The notes under the pieces were generated by a model. It ran no database searches and was not told the DNA's origin. It saw only the letters and a list, made by a program, of their open reading frames with translations. Both the position numbers and the translations under genes were made by a program. 64,000 nucleotides of DNA, from the NCBI RefSeq assembly GCF_014189535.1, contig NZ_CP050308.1:2331501-2395500 (forward strand). The letters are read 5' to 3'. Position 1 is the stretch's first letter. Each line of letters opens with the position of its first letter. Source of the DNA: Rhizobium lusitanum (GTDB taxonomy: Bacteria; Pseudomonadota; Alphaproteobacteria; Rhizobiales; Rhizobiaceae). Positions 54,432 through 62,882 of the stretch are shown here, piece after piece.

Positions 54432-54478
54432 AACGGAACAAACAAACCGTTAAATTCATTGTGCGGAATATTTATTCC
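54432..54478. promoter_or_regulatory. Candidate operators upstream of the sugar ABC operon
   Basis: Two inverted repeats lie in the 390-base spacer between the divergent sugar-binding-protein and DUF1993 genes: AACGG-N10-CCGTT (54432-54451) and GGAATA-TT-TATTCC (54465-54478). Their position 115-160 bases upstream of the operon suits a repressor or activator site, but no regulator is encoded nearby. The rest of the spacer (54317-54705) holds no gene. Confidence 0.35.
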
Positions 54479-54705
54479 ATTTCCAGGGTGAAACGTCAAC
54501 ACTATTTTACAATCGTCCCGGCGGAGACGGCGGGCGGCGGACGACAAGGGAATTTTCAACGGCGAAAGGCTGTAAAAGGCGGTGTTCGAACCCACATCAG
54601 GGCCACTCGATCCGATGGAACGGACATTCCATCGACATCGAAGTGGCGTAAAACGCCGACGACATCGGGCCGAATATCCCCACCGGCCGACAATGGAGAA
54701 CCAGC

Positions 54706-55212
54706 ATGCCCACAATGTACAGTTTCTCAGTTCCCGTCTTTCAGCGCGGCCTTACAATCCTTGCGACCTATCTCGATGCAATCGAGACCTATGCCGCGGA
54801 GAAAGGCATCGATCCCAAGGAGCTTATCGGTGCACGGCTCATCGATGACATGCTGCCGCTCTCCGGCCAGTTTCAGCGCGCCTCCGACGGCGCCAAGCTC
54901 ACGATCGCCCGGCTGACCGGCATCGAGGCGCCGCGCTTCGAGGACAACGAGACGACCGTTGCCGAACTGCGCGAACGCCTAAAGAAGACACAGGATTTCC
55001 TGGCGACGATTACGCCGGAGACGATGGCAGGCAGCGAAAGCCGTGAAGTGACGATTTCTCCCGGCGGCAAGACGATGGTCTTCACCGGCGAAGGTCTGCT
55101 GACAACCTTCGCCCTGCCGAATTTCTTTTTCCACGTCACGACAGTGCACGCCATTCTGCGCAGTCGCGGCCTGCCGGTTGGCAAGATGACCTATCTCGGC
55201 GCATTCATTTGA
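54706..55212 (+). CDS. DUF1993 family protein
   Basis: 168-residue cytosolic protein of the DUF1993 family: VFQRGLTILATYLDAIETYA near the start, RLIDDMLPLSGQFQRASDGA (about 45-64), and FALPNFFFHVTTVHAILRSR (about 135-154) near the end, a layout like DinB-type four-helix bundles. Function unknown. The ATG at 54706 has GGAG eight bases upstream. A terminator hairpin follows 23 bases past the stop and lies inside the convergent sulfatase gene. Confidence 0.85.
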   Translation: MPTMYSFSVPVFQRGLTILATYLDAIETYAAEKGIDPKELIGARLIDDMLPLSGQFQRASDGAKLTIARLTGIEAPRFEDNETTVAELRERLKKTQDFLATITPETMAGSESREVTISPGGKTMVFTGEGLLTTFALPNFFFHVTTVHAILRSRGLPVGKMTYLGAFI

Positions 55213-55233
55213 TAGTCTGCTATTGAAACTCGA

Positions 55234-56790
55234 TCAGGGCCGGTACGAAACCGGCCCTTTTTCCGTCAGCTCGGTATAGGCAAGCGTCTGGTCGAGGTGT
55301 TGTGCCCTGAGCGACAACAGCTTTTCGGCATAGTCCAGCCGAACCGCCGCATAGTCGGCGTCACCAGCGACGTTGGTCAACTCCATCGGATCCTTCGCCA
55401 GATCGTAGAGCAGCGGCGGCAGGCCGGCAAAGTGTACGTATTTGAAGCGCTCGTCCCTGATGACAGCGAGATTGCAGGCGTTGGACTTCAACCCGAAATG
55501 CCGCTCCGATTCGCCGCCGGCGATATCGCGAAAATCGAATTCCCAGAATGCCGCATCGCGCCAACCCACCGGCTCTTTGCCCTCCAGGAAGGGCACCAGC
55601 GTCTCGCCGTCGAGGTGATTGTCGGGCACGAGGCCGAGCCTATCGCACAGCGTCGGAAAAATATCGGCGGCGCTGGTGAAGCGCTCCACCTGCCGGCCCG
55701 CGCCTGCCGGATGGCCAGGATCGCGGATGACCAGCGGCACATGATAGCTACCGTCGAAAAAGCCACCCTTGCCGAGCATCCAGTGGTCGCCCATCATTTC
55801 GGCATGGTCGGAGGTGAAGATGATCAGCGTATCATCCCAGGCACCCGCATCCTTGAGCGCCTGCCAGATCCGTCCGAGCTGTGCATCCACCTCGGCGATC
55901 ATGCCGTAATAGATAGCGCGGATCGCCGAGAGATCCTCTGATGTCCAGTCGCTCGCGGATCCTTCACCGCCATGAATGAAGCTGGCTTTACCGATCAGTG
56001 GTAGGGCAAAGGCAAGAAAAGGATGTGTCGCCTGCTCCGCTTCGCGATCGGCCGCACGCGCAAAATCCGGCCCATCGTTTGCGGAAAACATGCGGTTATA
56101 GGGCTCCGGCACGGAAAACGGCGGATGCGGCCTCAGAAACGAGACATGCGCGAACCAGGGCGCCTCCTGTTCGCCGAGCCAGCGGATGAATTCGCCGGCC
56201 AGAAAGGCCGTCTGCGTCTCGTCCCTGGAATAGGCGGGCGCGTCATCGGAAATTTCGCCGGGCTTCGCTCCGACGGGGATATGGATATCGCGGCTCGTCG
56301 CCCCCGCATGACCGCGCGAGCGCAGCCAGGAAAGCCACTGCTTCTCATGCTCAGGCAGGAGCTGGCGGGCGCTGAAGCCTGGAAGCACGCCCTCATAGGT
56401 GGTCAGATGCGGATCGTTCGGATCCATGCTGCGCGGATCAGGCGCCGTATCGGTATAGCCGAACAGCGTCGGATCATAGCCGCCGCGCCGGGCGGCAAGT
56501 GCCAGATTGTCAAACCGGGCATCCAGAGGCGACCCATTGCGGCAGACGCGATGGTTCATCTGGTAGAGGCCGGTATAAAGCGTCGCCCGCGCCGGCGAGC
56601 AGGGTGCTGTGCCGGCGAAATGCCGGGCAAACAGTACGCCGTCACGCGCCAGAGCGTCGACATTCGGCGTCTTCACGCTGGCATGGCCGACAGCGGAGAG
56701 GCAATCGCCTCGCCACTGATCGGCCGATATCAGCAATACGTTCGGGCGCTTGCCCAAGGCGGGCCGCTCAATGCTGGTTGGATTTGGCAT
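55234..56790 (-). CDS. Sulfatase-family hydrolase (phosphonate monoester hydrolase-like)
   Basis: 518 residues of the alkaline-phosphatase/sulfatase superfamily. The formylglycine site is CSPAR (about residue 57) within TAPCSPARATLYTGLYQMNH. Metal ligands: NVLLISADQWRGD (about 17-29) and the later FTSDHAEMMGDH. The text around GLYQMNHRVCRNGSPLDAR and GYTDTAPDPRSMDPNDP resembles the R. leguminosarum phosphonate monoester hydrolase, so it may cleave phosphonate or phosphate diesters as well as sulfates. The start at 56790 overlaps galE by 23 bases. A frame reaching 56994 is unrelated. No signal peptide, so cytosolic. Confidence 0.88.
   Translation of the reverse strand: MPNPTSIERPALGKRPNVLLISADQWRGDCLSAVGHASVKTPNVDALARDGVLFARHFAGTAPCSPARATLYTGLYQMNHRVCRNGSPLDARFDNLALAARRGGYDPTLFGYTDTAPDPRSMDPNDPHLTTYEGVLPGFSARQLLPEHEKQWLSWLRSRGHAGATSRDIHIPVGAKPGEISDDAPAYSRDETQTAFLAGEFIRWLGEQEAPWFAHVSFLRPHPPFSVPEPYNRMFSANDGPDFARAADREAEQATHPFLAFALPLIGKASFIHGGEGSASDWTSEDLSAIRAIYYGMIAEVDAQLGRIWQALKDAGAWDDTLIIFTSDHAEMMGDHWMLGKGGFFDGSYHVPLVIRDPGHPAGAGRQVERFTSAADIFPTLCDRLGLVPDNHLDGETLVPFLEGKEPVGWRDAAFWEFDFRDIAGGESERHFGLKSNACNLAVIRDERFKYVHFAGLPPLLYDLAKDPMELTNVAGDADYAAVRLDYAEKLLSLRAQHLDQTLAYTELTEKGPVSYRP
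55236..55262 (+). terminator. Rho-independent terminator after DUF1993 gene, inside the sulfatase 3' end
   Basis: Perfect 9-bp arms AGGGCCGGT / ACCGGCCCT (55236-55244, 55250-55258) with an ACGAA loop run into TTTTT. The same bases encode the last residues (PVSYRP) and stop of the convergent sulfatase gene. Confidence 0.75.
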
Positions 56791-57751
56791 GCCAGTTCCA
56801 GGCGGATTCGATGATGCGCGACAGATCATATTGCGGCGACCAGCCAAGGATATCGCGGGCCTTGTCATTGTTGGCAACCAGTGTGGTCGAATCGCCCTCG
56901 CGGCGGCCGACATATTCGACCGGGAACGGCCGTTCCGATACGGTTTCGATCGCTCCCAGCAGTTCCTTGACCGTCGTGCCGGTGCCGGTGCCAAGGTTCA
57001 GCGCGACGGACTCGCCGCCCCTGAGCAGGTATTCCACCGCCCGGACATGCGCATCCGCGAGATCGAGGACATGGATATAGTCGCGCACGCAGGTGCCGTC
57101 GCGCGTGTCGTAGTCGCTGCCGAAGACCTTGAAGCCCTGGCGGCGGCCAAGCGCCGCGTCGATCGCCAGCGGGATCGCGTGGGTTTCCGGCGTGTGCCAC
57201 TCGCCGATGCGCCCTTCGAAATCGGCGCCGGCGGCATTGAAATAGCGCAGCACCACGGAGCGCAGGCCCTTGTACTGGTCGTAGTCGGCAAGCGCCTGCT
57301 CGACGATATATTTGGTGCGGCCATAGGGATTGATCGGCACCTGTCGGTGGCTCTCGTCCAGCGGCACGCTCTGCGGCAGGCCATAGGTGGCGCAGGTGGA
57401 GGAAAACACGAAAGCTTCGACGCCGGCCGCCTGCGCTGCCGCCAGCAGCGTCAGCGTGCCGATGACGTTGTTTTCGTAGAAGGAGACAGGATCCTTGACG
57501 GATTCGCCCACCTCGATCAGCGCCGCGAAATGCAGGATGGCGGCTGGCTTGTATTTCGCCAGAACCTCGTCAAGCCGCGCCCGATCGCGGATATCGCCTT
57601 CTTCGGCCGGACCCCATTTAACGAATTCGCGATGACCGTTGGAAAAATTGTCATAGACAATGGGCTGAAAGCCCTTATTCGCCAGATCCAGACATGTATG
57701 CGAGCCGATATAGCCGGCGCCCCCGACCACAAGAACCGTTTCCCCTGCCAT
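56768..57751 (-). CDS. galE: UDP-glucose 4-epimerase GalE
   Basis: 327-residue NAD-dependent epimerase interconverting UDP-glucose and UDP-galactose. GGAGYIGSHTCLDLANKG (about residues 8-25) binds NAD; the active-site Ser/Tyr/Lys sit in FSSTCATYG and NPYGRTKYIVEQAL (YxxxK, about 145). The start at 57751 (MAGETVLVVGG) has GAAGGGA five bases upstream; an ATG six bases earlier lies directly on that site. UDP-galactose feeds rhizobial exopolysaccharide and lipopolysaccharide. The polysaccharide genes after 59737 are nearby but on the other strand. Confidence 0.95.
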   Translation of the reverse strand: MAGETVLVVGGAGYIGSHTCLDLANKGFQPIVYDNFSNGHREFVKWGPAEEGDIRDRARLDEVLAKYKPAAILHFAALIEVGESVKDPVSFYENNVIGTLTLLAAAQAAGVEAFVFSSTCATYGLPQSVPLDESHRQVPINPYGRTKYIVEQALADYDQYKGLRSVVLRYFNAAGADFEGRIGEWHTPETHAIPLAIDAALGRRQGFKVFGSDYDTRDGTCVRDYIHVLDLADAHVRAVEYLLRGGESVALNLGTGTGTTVKELLGAIETVSERPFPVEYVGRREGDSTTLVANNDKARDILGWSPQYDLSRIIESAWNWHAKSNQH

Positions 57752-57903
57752 AGCCATCCCTTCTCAACGATGTACCGCCCAAACACACAGGATCGTGCTT
57801 GATATCCGAGGCGTAGAGTTAGAGACCTCTGGGAGAGTTGCAAGACTATAAAAAGGCGATGGCTTCGCAAGTGCAGCAAAGACGAGGATTTCGAGCGCTA
57901 TCT

Positions 57904-58587
57904 TTATGCAGGCCGGGCCGCCGCCCTGCTCGCATGCAACAGAATTCCGGCCAGCGCCAGAACCGGCGGCACGAGGAAACATGCCACGCCGATCAGCATG
58001 AAAAGCAGGGCCGCCGCCGCACAACCACAGACAAAGCCGCCGAGCGTCGCCCCCATCCGGCCAAGCCTCGCCTTGGCGGCAGCCTTCGCTTCGGGTTCTA
58101 CCCCGCGCAAGAGATCGGCGATATCGATCATGATCTGCGTCGTCGTCCCGGTCATCATCGTCGTCGGCGGCGCCGTGCCGAGATGGACGCGGTGCAAGGC
58201 GTTCTGCACGGCCATCGCCGACACCAGCGTCATCCCCGTCAGGATCGCCTGCCAGCCGTCACCGCTGGCAAACGGGCCGAAACCAAGGGCAAAGACGGCG
58301 GCAAGCGCCAATAGGAGGAAATTCAGCATCAGGATCACCGGCAGTACCGGCAAATTGCGCCGCGACAATTCACCGCCAAGGAGGCGAGCGAGGATCACGA
58401 CGACGCAGAAGACCGGTAGCGCCAACAGCTTGCCCGCTGCACCCGACGTTCCCAGCACCATTGCGGCGGCGAAGGTGACGAAGTTGCCTGTGACATGGGC
58501 AGTAAACAGTCCATGCAGGGCCAGGAAACCGGCGGTATCGACATAGCCGCCATTGATGCTCAGGAGAGTGGGCAGGCTCGGCTTCAT
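57904..58587 (-). CDS. DUF1275 (YoaK-type) membrane protein
   Basis: 227-residue inner-membrane protein of the DUF1275 family, with about six hydrophobic segments. The N-terminal GGYVDTAGFLALHGLFTAHV followed by TGNFVTFAAAM, and later PTTMMTGTTTQIMIDIADLL, are the family's signature stretches. Function unknown. The ATG at 58587 has GAGG seven bases upstream. Monocistronic by appearance. Confidence 0.87.
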   Translation of the reverse strand: MKPSLPTLLSINGGYVDTAGFLALHGLFTAHVTGNFVTFAAAMVLGTSGAAGKLLALPVFCVVVILARLLGGELSRRNLPVLPVILMLNFLLLALAAVFALGFGPFASGDGWQAILTGMTLVSAMAVQNALHRVHLGTAPPTTMMTGTTTQIMIDIADLLRGVEPEAKAAAKARLGRMGATLGGFVCGCAAAALLFMLIGVACFLVPPVLALAGILLHASRAAARPA

Positions 58588-58663
58588 CGAAAACCTCGTC
58601 TCCGTGTTGATCCATCAGAAATATGGATCTTTATCACGCGGAAACGAAAGCGATGTCTAGCTA

Positions 58664-58846
58664 TTATGCCCCCTGCTCCAGCGCCAAGATCTCGTCCGAT
58701 ACCTCACGGATCCTCTCTTTCAGATCCGCTTCGGTGCCATCCTCGACCTCTCCGTCGCCAAAACAATAGCGCGCTATATGCAGCTCGAGCTTAGATTCAA
58801 GCTCCGTGCGTCGGGCATATAATTGCTTGAGATATTTGTTACGCAT
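58664..58846 (-). CDS. Small coiled-coil-like hypothetical protein
   Basis: 60 residues from the ATG at 58846 (or 69 from 58873). It is rich in Leu, Glu, Arg and Lys with heptad-like spacing (KQLYARRTELESKLELHIAR and ADLKERIREVSDEILALEQG), so an alpha-helical hairpin is likely. No family recognised, and neither start has a clear ribosome site. It sits alone between DUF1275 and the cytochrome gene. Confidence 0.45.
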   Translation of the reverse strand: MRNKYLKQLYARRTELESKLELHIARYCFGDGEVEDGTEADLKERIREVSDEILALEQGA

Positions 58847-58932
58847 AGGGAACCACGCATTCCGAGAAAACATGTCTCAGGATACTAAATGGGCATGCGA
58901 GCAAAAAGTTTCGATAGGTATCGCCTCAGCAT

Positions 58933-59499
58933 CTATCCGCGCGCTGGCATCATCCGGGCAAGCAGGCGGTCACGCAACACATAATGATGCACGAGGGCGG
59001 CCACGGCATGAATGCCGGCAATAGCGATGATTGCCCAGGCGGTGGCACTGTGTAGCTCGCTGAACAGGCGGCGCATTGTCGGATCGACGATGACAAAGGG
59101 CGGGATGGAGAAGAGACCGAAGAATTCCGGATCTTTTGCGGAAGCCCAGCGCATCAGGAAGCCATAGGATGCCTGCGAGATCATCAGCGCGTATAACAAG
59201 AGATGCACGAGGGTCGACGCCACATGCTGAAGTCCGGAAACAGCGGGCGCCGTGCGCCGATGCGTCATCAGGCGCCAGACGATGCGCAGGACGAGGACGG
59301 CGGCAAACAGAATACCGAGCGAGACATGCAACGAAATCAACCCCAGCCGCAGCGGCGTGCCACGATCGGCAAAGTCCCAGACCTGCGCGATCGCGAACAG
59401 AACCAGGACCAGAATGGCGGTCAGCCAGTGAAGCATGATGGTGAAATGGTCGTAGCGGGCCGCCCGCTTATCTGCGGCGGCGGCATTGAAATTACTCAT
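58933..59499 (-). CDS. Cytochrome b561
   Basis: 188-residue di-heme membrane cytochrome b of the YodB/CybB family with four helices. Heme-ligand His appear in YDHFTIMLHWLTAI (about 22), LGLISLHVSLGI (about 59), and in helix 4 in AIAGIHAVAALVHHYV (about 163-172). It may shuttle electrons between the quinone pool and superoxide or another partner. The ATG at 59499 has GGAG ten bases upstream. No linked gene explains its partner. Confidence 0.88.
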   Translation of the reverse strand: MSNFNAAAADKRAARYDHFTIMLHWLTAILVLVLFAIAQVWDFADRGTPLRLGLISLHVSLGILFAAVLVLRIVWRLMTHRRTAPAVSGLQHVASTLVHLLLYALMISQASYGFLMRWASAKDPEFFGLFSIPPFVIVDPTMRRLFSELHSATAWAIIAIAGIHAVAALVHHYVLRDRLLARMMPARG

Positions 59500-59736
59500 G
59501 ATTTACGATCTCCATGGGAGGAACGAGCAGTAAACACGTCGGACTTCCTTTTTATTCGGCCACCTCGAGACGATGGGCGGCATAGAACGTCACACCGTCG
59601 ATGCGCCTATTGCAAAGCCCCAGCCTGATATTCACATTGATCTGACATGCACCTGAATTAGCCCGGCAAGACAAAGATTTGCGCTGACATGCGGCGCGGA
59701 TATGGGCTAATTCAGATCGATTGTTCGAGGTATAAT

Positions 59737-61023
59737 GTGTTGAGCGAAAAAATTGCCGTCATCGGCCTGGGTTACGTTGGATTGCCCGTCGCGATCGCCC
59801 TGGCCGGGAAATTTCCCGATGTCGTCGGTTTCGATATTAAGGAGTCCCGCGTCGCGGCCCTGAAGGCGGGGGAAGACGACACGCGCGAGATCTCGCCGGC
59901 GCGCCTGAAAGAAAGCGGGCTGCGCATCAGCAGCGACATAGAGGATCTGCGCGACCGCGATATCTTCATCGTCGCCGTTCCCACACCGATCGATCGCAAC
60001 CGGCAGCCGGATCTGCGCCCGATGATTTCCGCCTCGCGCGCAGTCGGTAAGGCTCTGAAGAAGGGCAGCATCGTCGTCTATGAATCGACCGTCTATCCCG
60101 GCGTCACCGAGGACGTCTGCGGCCCCGTGCTCGCCGAAGTCTCTGGCCTTCGCCAGGGCGAGGATTTCCATCTCGGCTATTCGCCGGAGCGGATCAACCC
60201 CGGCGACAAGGAGCACACGTTCGAGCGCATTGTGAAGGTGGTCGCCGGCGACAACGAGGAAACGCTGGAGAGGATCGCCGCCGTCTATGGCGCGGTCGTC
60301 GAGGCCGGCATCCACAGGGCGCCCAGCATCAAGGTGGCGGAAGCCGCCAAGGTGATCGAAAACACCCAGCGCGACCTCAACATCGCCCTGATGAACGAGC
60401 TGTCGATCATCTTCGAAAAGATGGATATCCGCACCGCCGATGTCTTGAAGGCGGCGCGGACGAAATGGAATTTCCTGCCGTTTACGCCCGGCCTGGTCGG
60501 CGGCCATTGCATCGGCGTCGATCCCTATTACCTCACCGCCAAGGCCGAGGAACTCGGCTATCACCCCGAAGTCATCCTCTCCGGTCGCCGCATCAATGAC
60601 GGCATGGGCGCCTTCATCGCCCAGAAGCTGATCAAGATGCTGGTCACGGCGCAAAAGCCGATCAATGGCGCCCGGATCGGCATTTTCGGCCTGACCTTCA
60701 AGGAAAACGTGCCGGATCTCCGCAACAGCCGCGTGCCCGACATCATCCGCGAACTGCACCAGTTCGGCATCAAGCCGCTGGTGCACGACCCGATGGCCAG
60801 CCATGGCGAGGCGGAGGAGGAATATGGCGTGCGGCTTTCGGCGCTCGACGATTTCGGTGAACTCGACGCCATCGTGCTTGCCGTGCCGCACAAATCCTAT
60901 CTTGTCGACGGCGCGGCGGAGATTCTCAACCTCCTGGGCGAGAACGGCGTGGTGGTCGACGTGAAGGCGGCGCTGGAGCAGAGCAATCCGCGGCTTGAAG
61001 GTCACGCGGTCTGGAGCCTGTAA
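59737..61023 (+). CDS. Nucleotide-sugar dehydrogenase (UDP-N-acetyl-galactosaminuronate-forming type, TviB/WbpO-like)
   Basis: 428-residue UDP-sugar 6-dehydrogenase. NAD-binding motif IAVIGLGYVGLPVAIALAGK at the N-terminus; the catalytic Cys is in TPGLVGGHCIGVDPYYL (about residues 245-261); PTPIDRNRQPDL and GYSPERINPGDKEHT match the TviB/WbpO group that makes UDP-GalNAcA or a related uronic acid rather than UDP-GlcA. The start is a GTG at 59737 with GAGG six bases upstream. It begins the polysaccharide gene set at the right end and converges with the epimerase at 61031. A surface polysaccharide or O-antigen uronic acid is the likely product. Confidence 0.9.
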   Translation: MLSEKIAVIGLGYVGLPVAIALAGKFPDVVGFDIKESRVAALKAGEDDTREISPARLKESGLRISSDIEDLRDRDIFIVAVPTPIDRNRQPDLRPMISASRAVGKALKKGSIVVYESTVYPGVTEDVCGPVLAEVSGLRQGEDFHLGYSPERINPGDKEHTFERIVKVVAGDNEETLERIAAVYGAVVEAGIHRAPSIKVAEAAKVIENTQRDLNIALMNELSIIFEKMDIRTADVLKAARTKWNFLPFTPGLVGGHCIGVDPYYLTAKAEELGYHPEVILSGRRINDGMGAFIAQKLIKMLVTAQKPINGARIGIFGLTFKENVPDLRNSRVPDIIRELHQFGIKPLVHDPMASHGEAEEEYGVRLSALDDFGELDAIVLAVPHKSYLVDGAAEILNLLGENGVVVDVKAALEQSNPRLEGHAVWSL

Positions 61024-61030
61024 GCGTCGC

Positions 61031-61963
61031 TTAATGATCCCTGGAGGATGCAGCGACCGTCAACCGCAGCCCCTCCTCGACCGAAAAGGGCGGCGACCAG
61101 CCGGTGATTGCCACCGTCTCGCCGATATCGACCTGCAACGACCCGAGAAGGCGCTGTGCCGCCGCACGACGGCCGAGCAGCGCCGCCAACCCTTCCAGCA
61201 GGCGTGGCGGGATAGGTAGCAACAGGGCTCTCCTCCCCATTGCAGAGGAAAGTTTGCCGATCAATTCGCCGATGGAAAGATCGGCGCCGTCGCTGATCAG
61301 GAACACCCGGTTTACCGCGCCCGGATGATGCGCCGAGAGCAGAATGAAATCGACGAGATTACCGACGAAGACGAGCGATCGGCGATTGGTGACGAGCCCG
61401 AAAGGCCAGGGAAACGGTCGCCCGGCCCATTTCATCAGGCTGGCGAAATTCGCCTTCACGCCCGGCCCGTAGACGAGCGGCGGGCGAATGACGACGATCT
61501 CCATGCCCGTCTCAGCACCGATGGCAAGGAGCGCCTTCTCCGCCTCGCGCTTCGACTGGCCGTAAGGATCCTCCGGATGCGGCGTGTCGGACGAGGTGAA
61601 CGGACGAGCTGGCAAGGTCGCCTCGCCGTTGACCTTGATCGAGCTCAGGAAAATGAAGCGCTTGACGCCGGCCCGAGCCGCCTGCCGCGCCAGATTGACC
61701 GTGGTGTCGACATTGGCGGCACGAAAGGCGGCGAGCGGATCTGACGAGGTATCGTTCATGACGTGAACGCGCGCCGCCAGATGCACGACGGTTTCTACGC
61801 CCGCAAGCTCTCCCGCCCAATCGGTCGCATCATCGAACGTACCCATGGCCACGAAACCCGGCTGCGGTGCGCGGCTGACCGGGCGATAGCCTATCCGCCG
61901 CCGGGCAAGCTCGGCACAAAGCGCCTGCCCGACAAAACCCGTTGCACCCGTAACCAGGATCAT
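61031..61963 (-). CDS. NAD-dependent epimerase/dehydratase for polysaccharide sugar
   Basis: 310-residue extended SDR. MILVTGATGFVGQALCAELA is the NAD motif; SSIKVNGEA and PYGQSKREAEKAL (YxxxK, about residue 142) hold the catalytic Ser and Tyr-Lys. By eye it belongs to the WbpV/RfbB-like 'UDP-hexose epimerase' group that is often adjacent to small sugar-phosphate transferases, as here (62107, divergent). The start at 61963 is at the NAD motif, with AAGGGA upstream; a frame reaching 62017 adds an unconserved extension. Confidence 0.87.
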   Translation of the reverse strand: MILVTGATGFVGQALCAELARRRIGYRPVSRAPQPGFVAMGTFDDATDWAGELAGVETVVHLAARVHVMNDTSSDPLAAFRAANVDTTVNLARQAARAGVKRFIFLSSIKVNGEATLPARPFTSSDTPHPEDPYGQSKREAEKALLAIGAETGMEIVVIRPPLVYGPGVKANFASLMKWAGRPFPWPFGLVTNRRSLVFVGNLVDFILLSAHHPGAVNRVFLISDGADLSIGELIGKLSSAMGRRALLLPIPPRLLEGLAALLGRRAAAQRLLGSLQVDIGETVAITGWSPPFSVEEGLRLTVAASSRDH

Positions 61964-62106
61964 GCGCCCATCGTCCCTTAATGACGCCCATGCGTCCGTT
62001 CGGGCCATGCTTCGCACATTATCTCCGTGAGAAACAAGGCATCCTGGAAGGACAGGCTCGGCAAAATTCGTGCCCCGAACGATTGTGCAGAAATGCCTGA
62101 TATGAC

Positions 62107-62745
62107 ATGGACTGCGCAGAAGCCATCATTCGCGCTGCGAAACCAGCGCCGGTAAAACCATCAGAGACGATGCCCTATACGATCGCCAAACGCCTTTTCG
62201 ACTTCCTCGCCGCCTTCGCGGCTGTCGTCGTCTTTTCCATCCCGATCTTGATCGTCGCGATCGCCGTGCGGCTGACCTCCCCCGGCCCTATTCTTTACTG
62301 GTCGGACCGGGTCGGCCGCAGAAACCAGATCTTCCGCATGCCTAAATTTCGCAGCATGCGGACCGACACACCGGCGGTCGCCACGCATCTGCTGAAGGAT
62401 GCCGGCGCCTATCTGACGCCGATCGGCTCCTTCCTGCGCAAGTCCAGCCTGGACGAGCTGCCGCAGCTCTGGTGCATCCTCAAGGGCGAAATGAGCATCG
62501 TCGGTCCGCGCCCGGCGCTCTTCAACCAGCATGACCTGATTGCGCTACGCTCAGAGCGCGGCGTCGACGTCCTCTTGCCGGGCCTGACCGGCTGGGCGCA
62601 GGTCAACGGCCGCGACGAGCTGCCGATCCCGCAAAAGGTGGCGCTGGACGAGGACTATCTGCGCCGGCGTTCGTTTTTCTTCGATCTCAAGATCATCATC
62701 CTCACGGCACTGAAGGTCGTTCGCAGCGATGGTGTGGCCCATTAA
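62107..62745 (+). CDS. Initiating sugar-phosphate transferase (bacterial sugar transferase family)
   Basis: 212-residue polyprenyl-phosphate sugar-1-phosphate transferase of the WcaJ/PglC type with one N-terminal membrane hairpin (about 30-52). The catalytic region reads [19 protein letters not shown], then [20 protein letters not shown] and [12 protein letters not shown], all hallmarks. It would attach the first sugar phosphate of a repeat unit to undecaprenyl phosphate on the inner membrane. Start 62107 gives the full frame; ATG at 62170 ([12 protein letters not shown]) has AGAGA nearby and begins the conserved part, so it is a good alternative. The divergent epimerase probably supplies its donor. 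Confidence 0.9.
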   Translation: MDCAEAIIRAAKPAPVKPSETMPYTIAKRLFDFLAAFAAVVVFSIPILIVAIAVRLTSPGPILYWSDRVGRRNQIFRMPKFRSMRTDTPAVATHLLKDAGAYLTPIGSFLRKSSLDELPQLWCILKGEMSIVGPRPALFNQHDLIALRSERGVDVLLPGLTGWAQVNGRDELPIPQKVALDEDYLRRRSFFFDLKIIILTALKVVRSDGVAH

Positions 62746-62882
62746 CAAGCCTCGGGCAGAAAAAGGCGCCGCGGAAGCACAACCGCCGAAATGCCGTATT
62801 CATGCCCCTTTACAGCCCTACTGGCTGTCGTGATGCTCCGGCATGCCAAACGAATCGACTATGGACGAAGGCGGAGAGACTA

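Noticed and set aside
54575..54610. tRNA-like T-loop text (GTGTTCGAACCCACA)
   Set aside because: The preceding 60 bases do not fold into acceptor, D and anticodon arms, so it is a chance match.
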